Shown piece after piece: positions 1-11,113 of a DNA stretch of 64,000 bases. Numbering within the stretch: position 1 is the stretch's first letter; the number at the start of each line of letters is the position of its first letter. A model generated the notes under the pieces. It was not told the origin of the DNA, made no database searches, and saw only the letters and a program-made list of their open reading frames with translations. Made by a program: the position numbers and the translations under genes. This DNA comes from Symbiodinium natans (lineage: Eukaryota > Sar > Dinophyceae > Suessiales > Symbiodiniaceae): NCBI GenBank assembly GCA_905221605.1, contig CAJNDS010002089.1:86501-150500 (forward strand), written 5' to 3'.

Positions 1-114
1 TAGGAATAAAAAGGGTGCCCTTTTTGGCTGTAAGGGGATTAGAAGGGAGCCCCAACCCTAAAAAAAAGGAAAAAAGGCCCTACTCCCGGTCCTCGATTCT
101 AGTCAAGAAGGGTT

Positions 115-208
115 CCCTAAACCCTAAACCCTAAACCCTAAACCCTAAACCCTAAACCCTAAACCCTAAACCCTAAACCCTAAACCCTAAACCCTAAACC
201 CTAAACCC
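115..208 (-). repeat. (CCCTAAA)n array, first of the window
   Basis: About thirteen perfect CCCTAAA heptamers. The orientation is that expected at the left end of a chromosome, but unique sequence lies to its left and inverted arrays to its right, so it is not proven to be terminal. Confidence 0.9.
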
Positions 209-296
209 ATGGCTGTCTGGTTGGCACACCAGGGAGCTGGTTCAGGTTCTCGGCGAAAACCATCTCGGCACTGTACTTCTCCTTCACCTAGAGCAG

Positions 297-411
297 TTTA
301 GGGTTTAGGGTTTAGGGTTCAGGGTTCAGGGTTCAGGGTTCAGGGTTCAGGGTTCAGGGTTTAGGGTTTAGGGTTTAGGGTTTAGGGTTTAGGGTTTAAG
401 GTTTAGGGTTA
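297..411 (+). repeat. TTTAGGG array with a TTCAGGG block
   Basis: The array begins and ends with TTTAGGG units and has a homogeneous run of TTCAGGG units in the middle. A homogeneous variant block suggests local amplification of a mutated unit. It faces the array at 115-208 across about 90 bases of unrelated sequence. Confidence 0.85.
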
Positions 412-1257
412 GTCTGCCCCAAGGCAAGCCCTTGAATCTAGGGTGTCAGTTGGGGCTTCTGTTCGTGCACGCAAACTCGTTCTGCAGGCACGTGCAGCAG
501 GTGATCGACAGGATACCCTTGCTGAACAAATTTTCGGGCCCCAAAAAGGGGTTACTTCTGGCTCTGAGCCGCAAGCACGGACTGCCTCAGCAATTGCAAG
601 CGCCACTAGCCGCAGTGATAGGTCCTGCGGCGATGTAGCTGATGCTGATGTAGACTTGCTGGCAGCCCCGCGCTGTCACTTTCATTGGCCAGCTCTGGAT
701 AGGTGGGACTTGTTGCTTAACCCGCTTCAAGAAGGCGCTCCACGATTTCATTCAACATTCTCAGTTAGCATCCACTGTTGAGATCTACTTCCTTTTGTCC
801 GGTGCACGGGCTGGGCGTGAACAAACCCAACTTGAAAACGGGCATGCTCCCACCTCAAGGCTTGTAAGTTACCGGCTGTCGGTGCACATGACACCGAACA
901 TCACAGCCTCCATCTTTGTCGTCCCAATCTGGAGCTGAAAGCTTCCTTCATGCTGTCAACGCGAGTGGCATCCGAGCCGGCTTTGGACTTTCAGCTCCGT
1001 CGCGCACAGTCTTTTGATGTTTGCAGGAGTATCTGCGCAGGTGCAGTCAGTCCGGTTTGCTCCAAGGGAGCAGCGCGAAATCAGGCATCAAGCTTTTGCC
1101 GTGTTTGAGAGGGGCTCTGTCGCTACTAAAGCTATGAAAAAGCCCCTGCGCTCCTGTCAAACAGGCAACTCCATGTGCTGTCCCGGTTGCCCATCCCACT
1201 GAAAGTAACCGATACATATGATCCCAACGCACCAAGCGACGTGCGAGTTCATCATTG
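412..1257. other. unassigned non-repetitive block between telomere-type arrays
   Basis: About 850 bases of balanced composition without telomere units. Several overlapping open stretches exist on the plus strand, for example 443-781, and a different frame stays open over roughly 715-925. None matches a family I recognise. One or more exons of an unknown gene are possible, because the frame switches could be introns, but nothing proves it. Confidence 0.3.
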
Positions 1258-1326
1258 GTTTAGGGTTTAGGGTTTAGGGTTTAGGGTTTAGGGTTTAGGG
1301 TTTAGGGTTTAGGGTTTAGGGTTTAG
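1258..1326 (+). repeat. (TTTAGGG)n array
   Basis: About ten perfect TTTAGGG units directly after the unassigned block at 412-1257. Confidence 0.85.
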
Positions 1327-1598
1327 GACGTCCTAGGGCTGCACTAGAGATCGTTGCGTGCCTCCGCATGGATCGTCCGCAGGACCACTTGCACAAGATG
1401 CTATAAAGCCCTAAGCCCGAAAACCTGGTAAGCCCAAAAAGCCTAAGCTGAAGCTCTTACCGTAAACTCACAAACCACCCGAACTTTGAATCCTGAACCC
1501 TGACCCCTAAACCCCAAGAAAAGCCCAAAGCCTACAACCCCCGAACCAGGTCCCAGACTATTTGCGTACAAGCGATTCATAAGGCCACCGAATCACCC

Positions 1599-1669
1599 TA
1601 AACCCTAAACCCTAAACCCTAAACCCTAAACCCTAAACCCTAAACCCTAAACCCTAAACCCTAAACCCC
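1599..1669 (-). repeat. (CCCTAAA)n array
   Basis: About ten perfect CCCTAAA units, opposite in orientation to the array at 1258-1326. The roughly 270 bases between them contain degenerate CCTAAGCCC-type motifs. Confidence 0.85.
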
Positions 1670-1786
1670 TGTCAAAAAGAAAAGAAACTAGGCTGCCTTC
1701 CCTATGTTGCTTGAAATCTTCATGACCTTGACGGCTCTTTCCTCCTGCGCAAAGTGGTTTGTCTCCAGAAACCCAGAGAGAGAGAG

Positions 1787-1955
1787 GGTTTAGGGTTTAG
1801 GGTTTGGGGTTTGGGGTTTGGGGTTTGGGGTTTGGGGTTTGGGGGTTAGGCTTTAGGCTTTAGGCTTTAGGCCTTAGGGTTTAGGGTTTAGGGTTAAGGG
1901 GGTTGAGGGTTTGGAGTTTAGGGTTTAGAGTTTAGGGTTTAGGGTTTAGGGTTTA
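1787..1955 (+). repeat. mixed TTTAGGG / TTTGGGG / CTTTAGG array
   Basis: The array starts with TTTAGGG, passes through six or more TTTGGGG units, then GCTTTAG variants, and returns to TTTAGGG. The block structure points to repeated local unit exchange within one array. Confidence 0.8.
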
Positions 1956-3725
1956 GGCGAGACTAGGGTGTGGGCTTCGGGTTCAGGGTTTAGGGGTTGC
2001 AGGGCTTAGAGGGCTGAGGACTCTTAGAGGCTTTAGGGCACTGGCCCGTGGACTCCGGAGCCGGAACCTAAGGCCCTTGAGGCCTGGGTATTTAGGGTTT
2101 AGGGTTTAGGGTTTAGGGCTTAGGGCTTAGGGCTAAGGGTTTGATTGCCGTCTCAGGCGCGATATACTTGGGGAGAAAGCTGACGGGATCACCACTCACC
2201 CGGGGTTCAGGGTTTAGGTATTGGGATGTTCCCGCTATACTAACAGTCCTTAATAGGGATTCTTCTACGGGGTACTGTTATCCCGAAACCCTGAACCCTA
2301 AACCCTAATCCCTACTAAGAACTGTTAGTACAAGGGGGACATCCCAAGTTTAGGGTTTTGCTACCTATGTTGGGGGAGCGCAGCAGTAATCCACCGGCGA
2401 GGTGAGGTCAGCGTGCTTTTCGGCTTGGAGTTCTGGGTTAGGGCTTAGGTGTAATAGTAAGTAAGTAAGTAAGACGGTAAACCCGAAACCCGAAACCCTA
2501 ATCCCTATACCCTAAACCCTAAACCCTAAACCCTAAACCTGCAGTTGCGCATGACCGCGGGCTAGCTGAGAGATTTTCTTGTGCTCCTTACTGTAGGGTT
2601 TAAACCGACAAAAACCCGAAACCCCCAAACCCCAAGTCCTTTGCTTGAGGAACCTCACTAACCATAAACACACACACTAAACCCTAAACCCTAAACCCAA
2701 ACCCTAAACCCTAAACCCCAAACCCTAAACCCTAAACCCTAAAGAGTGTAGTTGCAAGTATCACGCAGATACGACATCTTTGAGGGTTCCTTGAGCTTAC
2801 CCTGATCACTTTGCCCCAAGAGGCCCGGAGGCCCTTGGGAGGCCCCCAATGGGCTCCAAGAGGCCCTCCACAAGGGTTTAGGGTTTAGGGTTTAGGGTTT
2901 AGGGTCTAGGGTTTAGGGTTTAGGGCTTAGGGCTTAGGGCTTAGGGTTTAGCGGGGTTTAGGGTCTAGGGTTTAGGGTTTAGGGTTGCACTGTCACGCAA
3001 AAGCTACTAAAAAGCAACAACACAACCGCCCCAAAAACCTCCCAAAACACCCCAAACTCCGGAAAGAACTCAGCACAAGCAAAAAAACAAAACCCGACAA
3101 CCCCCTCCCTCCCCCCCCAAAAAAAAACAAACTCTGGGCACAAACCCTATACAGCTTCTATAAACCCTAGATCCGAAAGCCTAAAACCTTAGGGTTTAGG
3201 GTTTGGGGATTAGGCTTTTTCGGCCGGGTGTGGGGTTTTCTGGAGCTGAGGGCCTACGCAGTTCCCCATCAAGTCCCGCAGGCTTTAACTCTACTCCAAC
3301 CCTCAACCCTCAACCCTACACCCTAAAGCCTGAAGCCTGAAGCCTAAAGCCTAAACCCTAAACCCTGAACCCTAAACCCTAAAACCCCAAACCCTAACCG
3401 ATGTTCCCCTCTGCCGGTCCTTGTGGCCCTTGTCCTTGGCAGCGAGTGAAATCTACGGTTCACATCTCCAACGCAAGGAGGCCGTACCCAAGGAGCTCGT
3501 GGTTATAGGCTTCGGGCTCAGGGCTTGGGGGGGTGTAAGGTTTAGGGTTTAGGAATTAGGGTTGAGGGTTTAGGGTTGAGGGTTGAGGGTTTAGGGGGTT
3601 TAGGGTTTAGGATTTAGGGGGCTTCTGCGCCAGGACCTGGGGTCAACACCCAAGACCTGAAACCCCATACCCCTGGACCGAAGAAAGCCTGAACCATAAA
3701 CCCTAAACTCCAGGGTTTAGGTATT

Positions 3726-3840
3726 AGGGAGTAGGGTTCAGGGTTCAGGGTTCAGGGTTCAGGGTTCAGGGTTCAGGGTTCAGGGTTCAGGGTTTAGGGT
3801 TTAGGGTTTAGGGTTTAGGGTTTAGGGTTTAGGGTTTCGG
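3726..3840 (+). repeat. TTCAGGG block followed by TTTAGGG block
   Basis: About eight TTCAGGG units are followed by about seven TTTAGGG units, ending in TTTCGGG. This is the second homogeneous TTCAGGG block in the window, after the one inside 297-411. Confidence 0.85.
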
Positions 3841-4798
3841 GCCCTAAACCCTATAAACTTAGAAACGAGATATCCCTAGATCTCAAACAACCCAGAATTC
3901 AACAAAGATGCCATAACCCCTAAACCCTAAACCCTAACCCTAAACGCCAAGTGTCTCTGCGGGTCACGGCAAAGACGCAGCCGAATGAGCCGGCGCCTAG
4001 AGTCTGTCCGACCTGTCCGGGCACTGATTAGATTGTTTAGGGGTTAGGGTTTAGGGTTTAGGGTTAAGGGTTTAGGGTTTGGGGTTTGGGGTTTAGGGTT
4101 TAGGGTTTAGGGTTTAGGGTTTAGGGTTTAGGGTTTAGGGTTTAGGGTTTAGGGTTTAGGGTTTAGGGCTTAGGGCTTAGGGTTTGAGGGCTTGAGGGAT
4201 ACAGGAGTTAGGGGGCTTGAGGGCTCGGGATTTCAGAGGTTGGGCTTCGAGGTTTGAGGGTTTAGGCTTTGGGTGTTGGGCAGGTTGAAGAGCCTTAACG
4301 CTCGCAACAGATCACCCAATGGCGGTGGCATTGGTGCTTGGTGTTGGTGCCAGCTACATGCATAAAAGGTTTAGGGTTTAGGGTTTAGGGCTTAGGGCTT
4401 AGGGCTTAGGGCTTAGGGGTAGGTTATTGCTATGAAACCCCCTTAGGCAACCTGCCAAAGTGTGCTTTTTGGGTATGGAAGGCGAACCCTATACACTCAT
4501 TAAGGCTGGGCCGCTACAACTCATACAACTCTGTTTTAGGGGTTAAAGCCGTAGTGATTTTCCCGGGCTGAGGGTTTAGGGTTTAGGGTTTAGGGTTTAG
4601 GGTTTAGGGTTTAGGGTTTAGGGTTTAGGCTTTGCTAGGACATCTGCACACGAACAGCCTGTTTAGATTCAAAGGGTACATGGGCTTAGGATTCGGGGCA
4701 TCTGCTCATGAAAGCCGTCCCAACTTCAAGCCTGAGCACTGAACCAACAGGGCACGAAATTGACGAGGTTTGTTTTTGAGGATCCGAGTCCCAACACG

Positions 4799-4911
4799 GT
4801 TTAGGGTTTAGGGGTTAGGGTTTAGGGTTTAGGGTTTAGGGTTTAGGGTTTAGGGTTTAGGGTTTAGGGTTTAGGGTTTAGGGTTTAGGGTTTAGGGTTT
4901 AGGGCTTACGG
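4799..4911 (+). repeat. (TTTAGGG)n array
   Basis: About fifteen units, nearly all perfect. Unique sequence follows to 5426, including a stretch at 4912-5320 with no telomere units and no recognisable gene. Confidence 0.85.
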
Positions 4912-5781
4912 ATCCTTGGGGTATTCGTGCGACCCGCCCCGCCTCGTAGATATCTTCAAACTGGCATTTCAGTGTAGTCACTGGCATGTGAACTCCCGAC
5001 GTGCACCCCATGGCAATGGCTCTCGTGAGCTCACGTTCGGTCAGCTAGAACTCCGCACCCCCCAAGAAGACAAGTCTAGAATGTGAGCGGGTGGGTGCGA
5101 TGCTATCGAAGATTGCACTAGCATCCGATAAGGTGTAGGCCGGACAGAAAAAACAAAGAACTTGGCGCGCTGGCTCCAGATACTGGGTTAGGGCTTGTGC
5201 CTTCACCTCACTGCGGTTGCCGGCGCTTGTGTTTGGGGGGTTGAGGGCGAAGGGCTCCAGGTTTCCCCAGCAAAGGGCTTTGGGAGTAGGGTTCGGGGTT
5301 GATGGTTTGGGGTGTTAGGGACGCTGAACCCTGAACCCTAAACCCTATTCAACTTATGCCCTGCCGCGTTGTTGGGGCACCTAACTCCGCAATGCAGCAG
5401 CCTGACCTAACAACTAAGGTACCCGGGTTTAGGGTTTAGGGCTTAGGGCGTAGGGCTTAGGGTTTAGGGTTTAGGGTTTAGGGCTTAGGGTTTAGGGTTT
5501 AGGGTTTAGGGTTTAGGGTTTAGGGGGACTAGCCTTCTAGGTAGGGTTCAAGGCCTGCCCGATAAGCCCTTTCCCCCAACCTTGGGTCATGGATAGGGGT
5601 GTCTAGGGATTCCGGGTTTAGGGTTTAGGGTTTAGGGTTTAGGGTTTAGGATTTAGGGTTTAGGGTTTAGGGTTTCGGGTGTTGAGCTTTGGGCTCGCAC
5701 GGTTCGCGGTGTTGGGGCTTTGCGGCTTCAGGCTCAGGGTTTGGGGGGGACCGCACTGGCAAGCTTCACCTGCCCCCTACG

Positions 5782-5908
5782 CCCTAAACCCTAAACCCTA
5801 AACCCTAAACCCTAAACCCTAAACCCTAAACCCTAAACCCTAAACTCTAAACCCTAAACCCTAAACCCTAAGCCCTAAACCCTAACCCTAAACCCTAAAC
5901 CCCACAAC
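5782..5908 (-). repeat. (CCCTAAA)n array
   Basis: About seventeen CCCTAAA units with a few single-base variants. It is the longest array in the reverse orientation here. Confidence 0.85.
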
Positions 5909-6653
5909 CGCGCACCCTGAACCGCAGATCTCCGAAGTTCCTCCCCTGAGAAGGCCAGGTTGGAGATCCACTGTCGGGGGATCCCACATTCCTGGAGGGA
6001 GGAGTCAGGGGTTTAGGGTTTAGGGTTTAGGGTTTAGGGTTTGGGGTTTAGGGTTTAGGGTTTAGGGTGTAGGGTTTAGGGTTTAGGGTTTAGGGTTTAG
6101 GGTTTATTTAGGGTTTAATTAGGGTTTAGGGTTTATTTAGGGTTTAGGGTTTAGGGCTAGGGTTTAGGGCTTCGGGATCAAGCTTTTATGGCAGAATTCG
6201 GCTTTACGGTTGCCGGTTTTTGGCATTCTTCTGGTCTTTGAGGGCTGCGGGCTTCAGGGGTGCATAGTGCTTTTCCTTCGAAGTCCAACACCTCCTTCGC
6301 AAAAAACCGCGCATGATTTGGAGGCATGCTAAACCCTTAACCCTTAACCCTGAACCCTGAACCCAAGACCCTAAACCCTGAAGCACCCCTTAGAGCATTT
6401 CTGGTTAGGGGTTTTTTGGGCCGCACCACCTTGGCCAGCACCATCTGGGGCGTTGGCGGGTTTCGGGCGCGCGGAGGAAGTCTCAGAGTCTCGGGTTTAG
6501 GGTTTAGGGCTTGGGGTTTGGGGTTTAGGGTTTAGGGTTTGGGGTTTGGGCTTTGGGGTCTACGTGGAATGCTTGGGAGCCTGCTTGCATCACAGCCCTC
6601 GGGAGCCGAAGTTGCAAGCCTGAAACCTGAAACCCGGCAAGCAGAAAGCAAGG

Positions 6654-6853
6654 GTTTAGGGCTTAGGGCTTAGGGCTTAGGGCTTAGGGCTTAGGGCTTA
6701 GGGCTTAGGGCTTAGGGCTTAGGGCTTAGGGCTTAGGGCTTAGGGCTTAGGGCTTAGGGCTTAGGGTTTAGGGTTTAGGGGGTTTAGGGTTTAGGGTTTA
6801 GGGTTTAGGGTTTAGGGTTTAGGGTTTAGGGTTTAGGGTTTAGGGTTTAGGGT
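6654..6853 (+). repeat. homogenised CTTAGGG block joined to TTTAGGG block
   Basis: Roughly sixteen consecutive CTTAGGG units are followed, after two TTTAGGG units and a GGG slip, by about ten TTTAGGG units. The variant block is perfectly uniform, which suggests recent slippage or unequal exchange rather than decay of an old telomere. Confidence 0.9.
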
Positions 6854-7430
6854 GCGGTAAACAGGCCTCCGCAATGATCATGGCGCAGCGTTCCAGCCTT
6901 TGGCGCCGACCCCAGGTCGACTTCAAGCTTGAGAACTTGGGGCTTCTGTTCAGGGTTTAGGGTTTAGGGTTAGGGTTTAGGGTTTAGGGTTTAGGGTTTA
7001 GGGTTTAGGGTTTAGGGTTTAGAATTTAGGGTTTAGGGTTTAGGGTTTCGGGTTTCGGGCTTCGGGTTTAGGGTTTAGGGTTTAGGGTTTAGGGTTTAGG
7101 CTTTAGGGTATGGGGTTTAGGGACTAACAGAGCTGATTTCAGCAAAAGCTTTAGGGCAGGTAGTGTTAGCAGAGTAAGGGGCCAGCTCTCGCAGTACCGG
7201 GCCCCCCTTCGGGTAGACTGGATTTAGGGCTCTATACTTACCCTAAACCCTAAACCCTTGAGCCTGAACCCTAAACCCTAAACCCGAAGAATGTAAGTCG
7301 AGTTTTTAGCAGTAGTTTTGAGGTACGGCTTTGTTTTTGGAGGGTTTTTGGGTGGGCGGCCTTGGGGTTTGAAGCGGTTAAGGGCTTGGGGGGTCTAAGG
7401 GTCAAAGGGTCTAAGGGTCTTAGAACTTTA

Positions 7431-7530
7431 NNNNNNNNNNNNNNNNNNNNNNNNNNNNNNNNNNNNNNNNNNNNNNNNNNNNNNNNNNNNNNNNNNNNNN
7501 NNNNNNNNNNNNNNNNNNNNNNNNNNNNNN
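7431..7530. other. assembly gap (100 N)
   Basis: Exactly 100 unknown bases. A round 100 N usually marks a scaffold join of unknown true length. It ends directly at a trinucleotide array, so the array itself may have caused the break. Confidence 0.98.

Positions 7531-7604
<74 letters not shown>
7531..7604. repeat. (AGT)n trinucleotide array at gap edge
   Basis: About 24 AGT units run directly out of the gap, so the true length is unknown. The complementary (CTA)n array is at 11800-11887. Confidence 0.95.
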
Positions 7605-9480
7605 CCGCACGGTTCACAGCAATTGGGAAGTCAACCAGCCTCCAGGCCGAACGCTCTAGAGCTCAGCAACAGGCTACCTTCGCAGAAGCTTAAGGTTTCT
7701 GCCTTTGCCTGAGCCATTTTGCCATTGGAGCTACGAGTCGACTCTGCTGTGAACCGCCGGGTCCCAATTCCCGCGGAAGCTGCTCGAGGCCTCAGACTTC
7801 TTGCGTAGCAACCAGGCTCTGATGTCGACCAATGTTGATCTGCTCCTTGAATGTCTGTGTGCTGCAGAGCCTCAAAAAAAATGGAAAAGTGTAGGCAGGA
7901 GAAATGTACTGAGGCGCATTCGGCTCGCCATCCGCTTGTTTTTCCCCTCAAGAAGCATAGATGATGAAGTTGCTAAAGAGGGTACCTTCCACCTCGCGGA
8001 GCAGTGGAAACCCTACCGCTTACCTCTGCAAACTCGTTGTTGTCGGTGTGCTTGAGGCCCGGGATGATGCACTCAGAGATCACTACAATCTTTTTCTGTA
8101 CAGCTTATGCTTCTCCAAGACATTCATGCCCACAAGCCGCTTCGCAGACCCTTCCCCCCCCTCCCCCCCCAGTTCGAGTTACAGCCCAGTCACTGCTATG
8201 GATACTGTTGAAAGGGATTGCAGCACAACTGACATACTGCTTGCCCCGGGGAAAACGTCAAACATTGGTTAGGATGAGAAGCCTCCGATATGGTTGGACG
8301 GACTTGCAACACTGCTGCCAAACACACAGCTATCCAACGGCCTTCAGCGCGACGTAATCCTCCCAATGCTGGCCCTACCGAGCACCCCGATGTCTTTCGA
8401 TGAACATGGGGTGCCCTTGTGGCCCCAGACGGGGCGCCGAGCCGGTCTTGTCTACAGGACAAGGTGCAGGTTGGGACACTGCAACCACAGTTCTGTACGA
8501 CCAGCTCCTTGCGCAGGGCTGCTTGAGGGTGATGCTGGCCCCAACATGTCTCTTGCAACCGGGTGTGAGAGCCGGGACTCGCTCTTGAGGCGAGGAGCAG
8601 GTTCGCCCTCTAGCAGCTTCCGCACTATGGTACGGCTCCACGACACAGCTCTTGCTGTGCTAGGGGGTTACTGTCCTGCTACCGACGGGGTCAGGCAGTG
8701 CAAGGAGCGACGGCCACTTTGCTCCCAAGACCGCTACAATGACTGAGGCTTTGTGAGTCTCCGCGGACACTGTCCATCACGGTCTACTGAACGTTTTACG
8801 GCCCTCCGCTAGTGTGGGACGCCACTAGACGGGAACTCAGGGTGTCGGCTCATCCGGGTAATTACGGCCCACCGGCACCAGTATCGGACGCGATGACTCA
8901 CATTTAGGGTGACGGAGGCAGTCAAAAGCGAGTGAGTCTGAGCTGAACCTTAGACAGTTTCAGTTATCATTGAAGCCGATATGCGAGCCTAATGTTTCTA
9001 CAGCTTTGTACAGCCAGCTCAAGCAGGCCTCATTTTTAACTGTGTTCCTTGTAGGCATTTCCTTCTCCTTCTCTGACATCGGCAAGTCTGACTCCAAGGA
9101 TGCGCTTGCCCTGTGTTTTTTTCTTGTTTTCGCACGTTCGTGGCAGAGGTAGCAGCCTGGGCCTAGGAGCTTTAGGTTCGCCCATTGCTCTTCAAAGGGA
9201 TGAGGTAGGCAGCTGCGATGATCGCAGCGCAGTCCCCCCGCGCCCGCTCCATTGCCTAAGAACGCGTTGGGTCTTGTTGCTTGTGCGTTGGTTGTTTTCG
9301 GTTTGGTCTTGTTTGGCTTGTTAGTCCTTGGCTAGGCGGGTCCAAAGGACAGAGCTGGCAACGGCGCGTTTCAATGGGCTTTTAGCTTATGGTCAAGGCG
9401 CGTCCGAAGGGCGGAGCTGACCACCACAGTAACACGGGACCTTCAAGCAAAACACGAGAGCATTGCGTGCAACCTACCAG
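7605..9480. other. unassigned region, no supported gene
   Basis: Sequence of ordinary complexity. The longest plus-strand open frame runs 8294-8746 (about 150 codons) with competing frames on the opposite strand of similar length, so coding cannot be assigned. I recognise no domain. Exons of a gene with introns could be hidden here. Confidence 0.3.
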
Positions 9481-9559
9481 ATGCTCAACCCAAAATCGCT
9501 ACCCCACAATACAAAACCCCGGCACGCAGCCGCAGGGTTGACCAACCTGAAACCCCCTA

Positions 9560-9830
9560 AACCCTGTGTTTTTATTGATCCTGCCCCCACGGTCACCGCA
9601 GGCTGAAAAGGCCACGCGAGGCCGGAATTCGCGAAACCGCAGAAACCACAGCGGGAGGCCCCGTCTCACCGCGCGCACCCTTGCGGTCGGCAACCTAAAG
9701 TCGAAGTGCAGCGGAATTCGCGCAAAACCACAGCGGCAGCATCGAAACGCAACGGAATTCGTGCGAAAACACAGCGGGAGAAACCAAGGCTCCGCCTCAC
9801 CACGCTGTTGCGGTCGGCTTGGTTAGTCAC
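9560..9830. repeat. imperfect duplication with GGAATTCG and AAACCACAGCGG motifs
   Basis: The motif GGAATTCG followed by an AAACCACAGCGGGAG-like block and a TTGCGGTCGGC block occurs at about 9625-9695 and again at about 9760-9825, with a partial copy in between. This reads as a local imperfect tandem duplication of about 70-100 bases. Confidence 0.55.
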
Positions 9831-10380
9831 TCTCTCACTCTCCTAACACTCAAAATACAACCTACTTAACCTAACGAAACACTCCAGCCAACACCTCTGG
9901 AAACACTCTAACAATCACTCTAAACTCTTTGTTAACTAACGCTGAAACTAACACTCAACTCACCTCTGACTTCACTCGAACGAACACTGAAACCAACACT
10001 CTCACTCACTCTGACAAACACTGAAAAACTAACACTCTAACTCACACTCCAACCAACTCTAACCAACACTGTAACACACACTCGAACACGTTAACACTAA
10101 CAACACACTCTATAAGACACACTTCCAGCGAGCTTGGAGAACCACCTGAACCACCAAAGTGAATCTCGTTCGGACAGTGGACACCTCCAAACACACTTGA
10201 CACACTTGAACATTTTGAGAGTTGCTTGTCCACCACTTCAGACACCAGAATCACAGAAAACACACTCTAATTCACAATTGAACCAACACTACTTAACTCT
10301 CGAACTCTGACACTTTGACACACTCTAAGCTGGCAAAATCTCACCTGAATCTACAGACAGAGTCCTACGCTTGAACAACA
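9830..10380. repeat. C/A-rich degenerate AACACTC repeat with strong strand asymmetry
   Basis: The plus strand is built mostly from variants of AACACTC, ACTCTAACA and CACTCTGACA and contains few G. It is a decayed short tandem repeat. No gene is supported. Confidence 0.7.
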
Positions 10381-10609
10381 CTTTTTTTTCCCTAAGACCT
10401 AAGCAACTGAGCATGTGGCAGGCTGCTTGTCAAGTTGTCAGTTTGCGCTCGAGTGCCTGTTCTTTATAGGTGTTAACAATCACGTCTTTGTTGTTTTCCT
10501 GTGCCCTGGCGTTTCACATGGCGAAAAAAGCATGCAGAAGATGCTGAGGCTGTTTGGTCTGAATTTTCTGAACCGGTCTCCAAGAGCCTGAGTGGGGTGG
10601 GCTGGAATC

Positions 10610-10680
10610 GACACTTCCCTGAAGGGTTTTTCGAACTCCCAACCTTCTAACTGGAGCCCCTTAACTTAGCGCTATGACCT
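10610..10680 (-). pseudogene. degenerate tRNA-Trp(CCA)-like sequence
   Basis: Read on the minus strand, a CTCCAGTTAGAAGG block (anticodon CCA context) is followed by GGAGTTCGAA, which resembles a T-arm with an internal promoter B box. The same block occurs on the plus strand at 11076-11105. The acceptor stem and T-stem do not pair properly, so it is a tRNA relic or part of a tRNA-derived short interspersed repeat. Confidence 0.4.
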
Positions 10681-10813
10681 GTTCATGCGGACTTTTACTG
10701 CGGACACTGCAGGGCCTCTCCCTTGCTGGCTGAAACGGACCAGTTCGTCTGATAAAGTGTGAGCTGGGAGCGACGTCACTGTTTTGGTGATCTGTTGCTA
10801 AATCCAACCAGCA

Positions 10814-10885
10814 GGGGAGTGGCACAGTGGTTAGCGTGTTGGGCTCATAACCCAAATGTCCCTGGATCGAAACCAGGCTCCGCTA
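10814..10885 (+). tRNA. initiator tRNA-Met (CAT)-like gene
   Basis: A 72-base sequence folds as a tRNA. The anticodon stem is TTGGG/CCCAA with loop CTCATAA (anticodon CAT). The T arm is CCTGG/CCAGG with loop ATCGAAA. The acceptor is AGGGGAG/CTCCGCT with A1-T72, and the discriminator is A. The ATCGAAA T loop, the A1-T72 pair and the AGCGTG..GGG..CATAACCC context are hallmarks of eukaryotic initiator tRNA. Oddities are a G-G mismatch at the third acceptor pair and an A-C mismatch in the D stem, so it may be a pseudogene or part of a tRNA-derived repeat. The last seven bases including CCA would be GCTACCA, which matches the candidate primer-binding site of the retrotransposon at 47277-47283. Confidence 0.6.
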
Positions 10886-10895
10886 TTTTGAGGAA

Positions 10896-10985
10896 CGACC
10901 CAGGGTGAATTCGAGCCACCAAGCTTTGTGTCTGCAAAGTCAAGGACTTCGAGAGGCAACGCCCTACCCATTAGGCCACTGGGTC
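10896..10985 (-). pseudogene. tRNA-like sequence with aberrant anticodon region
   Basis: On the minus strand the acceptor stem GACCCAG/CTGGGTC pairs perfectly, the D arm GCCT-AATGGGTA-GGGC is good, and a T arm GGTGG-CTCGAAT-TCACC is present. Between them the anticodon part is replaced by about 35 bases with two small hairpins and no valid anticodon stem. It could be a tRNA with an unusual intron or a decayed tRNA. It is convergent with the initiator-like tRNA only 10 bases away. Confidence 0.4.
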
Positions 10986-11039
10986 TTGGCAGTCCTGGCA
11001 AATTCTAGCAGTCATATCAAGCTTCGCGAAATAAAACAC

Positions 11040-11113
11040 TGGTGTTAATTGTTGTGCAACGGCAGCGTCTGACTCCAGATTAGAAGGTTCGGAGTTCGAA
11101 TCTCGCGGCTCAT
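11040..11113 (+). pseudogene. tRNA-Trp(CCA)-like sequence
   Basis: The anticodon arm TCTGA-CTCCAGA-TTAGA carries anticodon CCA, preceded by a GCAACGGCAGCG D-arm-like piece and followed by AGTTCGAATC, a T-loop and B-box-like piece. The acceptor ends do not pair. It shares its core with the minus-strand copy at 10610-10680, so the two form an inverted pair around the other tRNA-like sequences. Confidence 0.45.

Larger units (their letters stand above)
111..7290. repeat. mosaic of interstitial telomere-type (TTTAGGG/CCCTAAA) arrays
   Basis: More than twenty short arrays of the heptamer TTTAGGG or its complement are scattered through this stretch, separated by 50 to 900 bases of non-repetitive DNA. 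Main arrays not listed separately lie near 2089-2140, 2505-2540, 2677-2742, 2875-2985, 3330-3395, 3540-3610, 4030-4185, 4366-4420, 4567-4630, 5427-5524, 5613-5680, 6009-6165, 6494-6560 and 6953-7110. Both orientations occur repeatedly, so this is not a simple chromosome end, which would run in one direction. Variants TTCAGGG, TTTGGGG, CTTAGGG and TTTCGGG form their own sub-blocks. TTTAGGG is the telomere repeat of plants and of dinoflagellates. Subtelomeric or interstitial telomeric sequence is the likely nature. No protein-coding gene is supported inside. Confidence 0.9.

Noticed and set aside
115-208. True chromosome end at the left side
   Set aside because: The array is short, preceded by 114 bases of other sequence, and followed by many arrays in the opposite direction.
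7420-7617. ORFs encoding Thr or Leu runs at the N gap
   Set aside because: They are translations of the AGT microsatellite and of unknown bases.
8196-8746. Overlapping 120- to 150-codon ORFs on both strands as genes
   Set aside because: Both strands are equally open, no domain is recognised and no splice or start context favours either.
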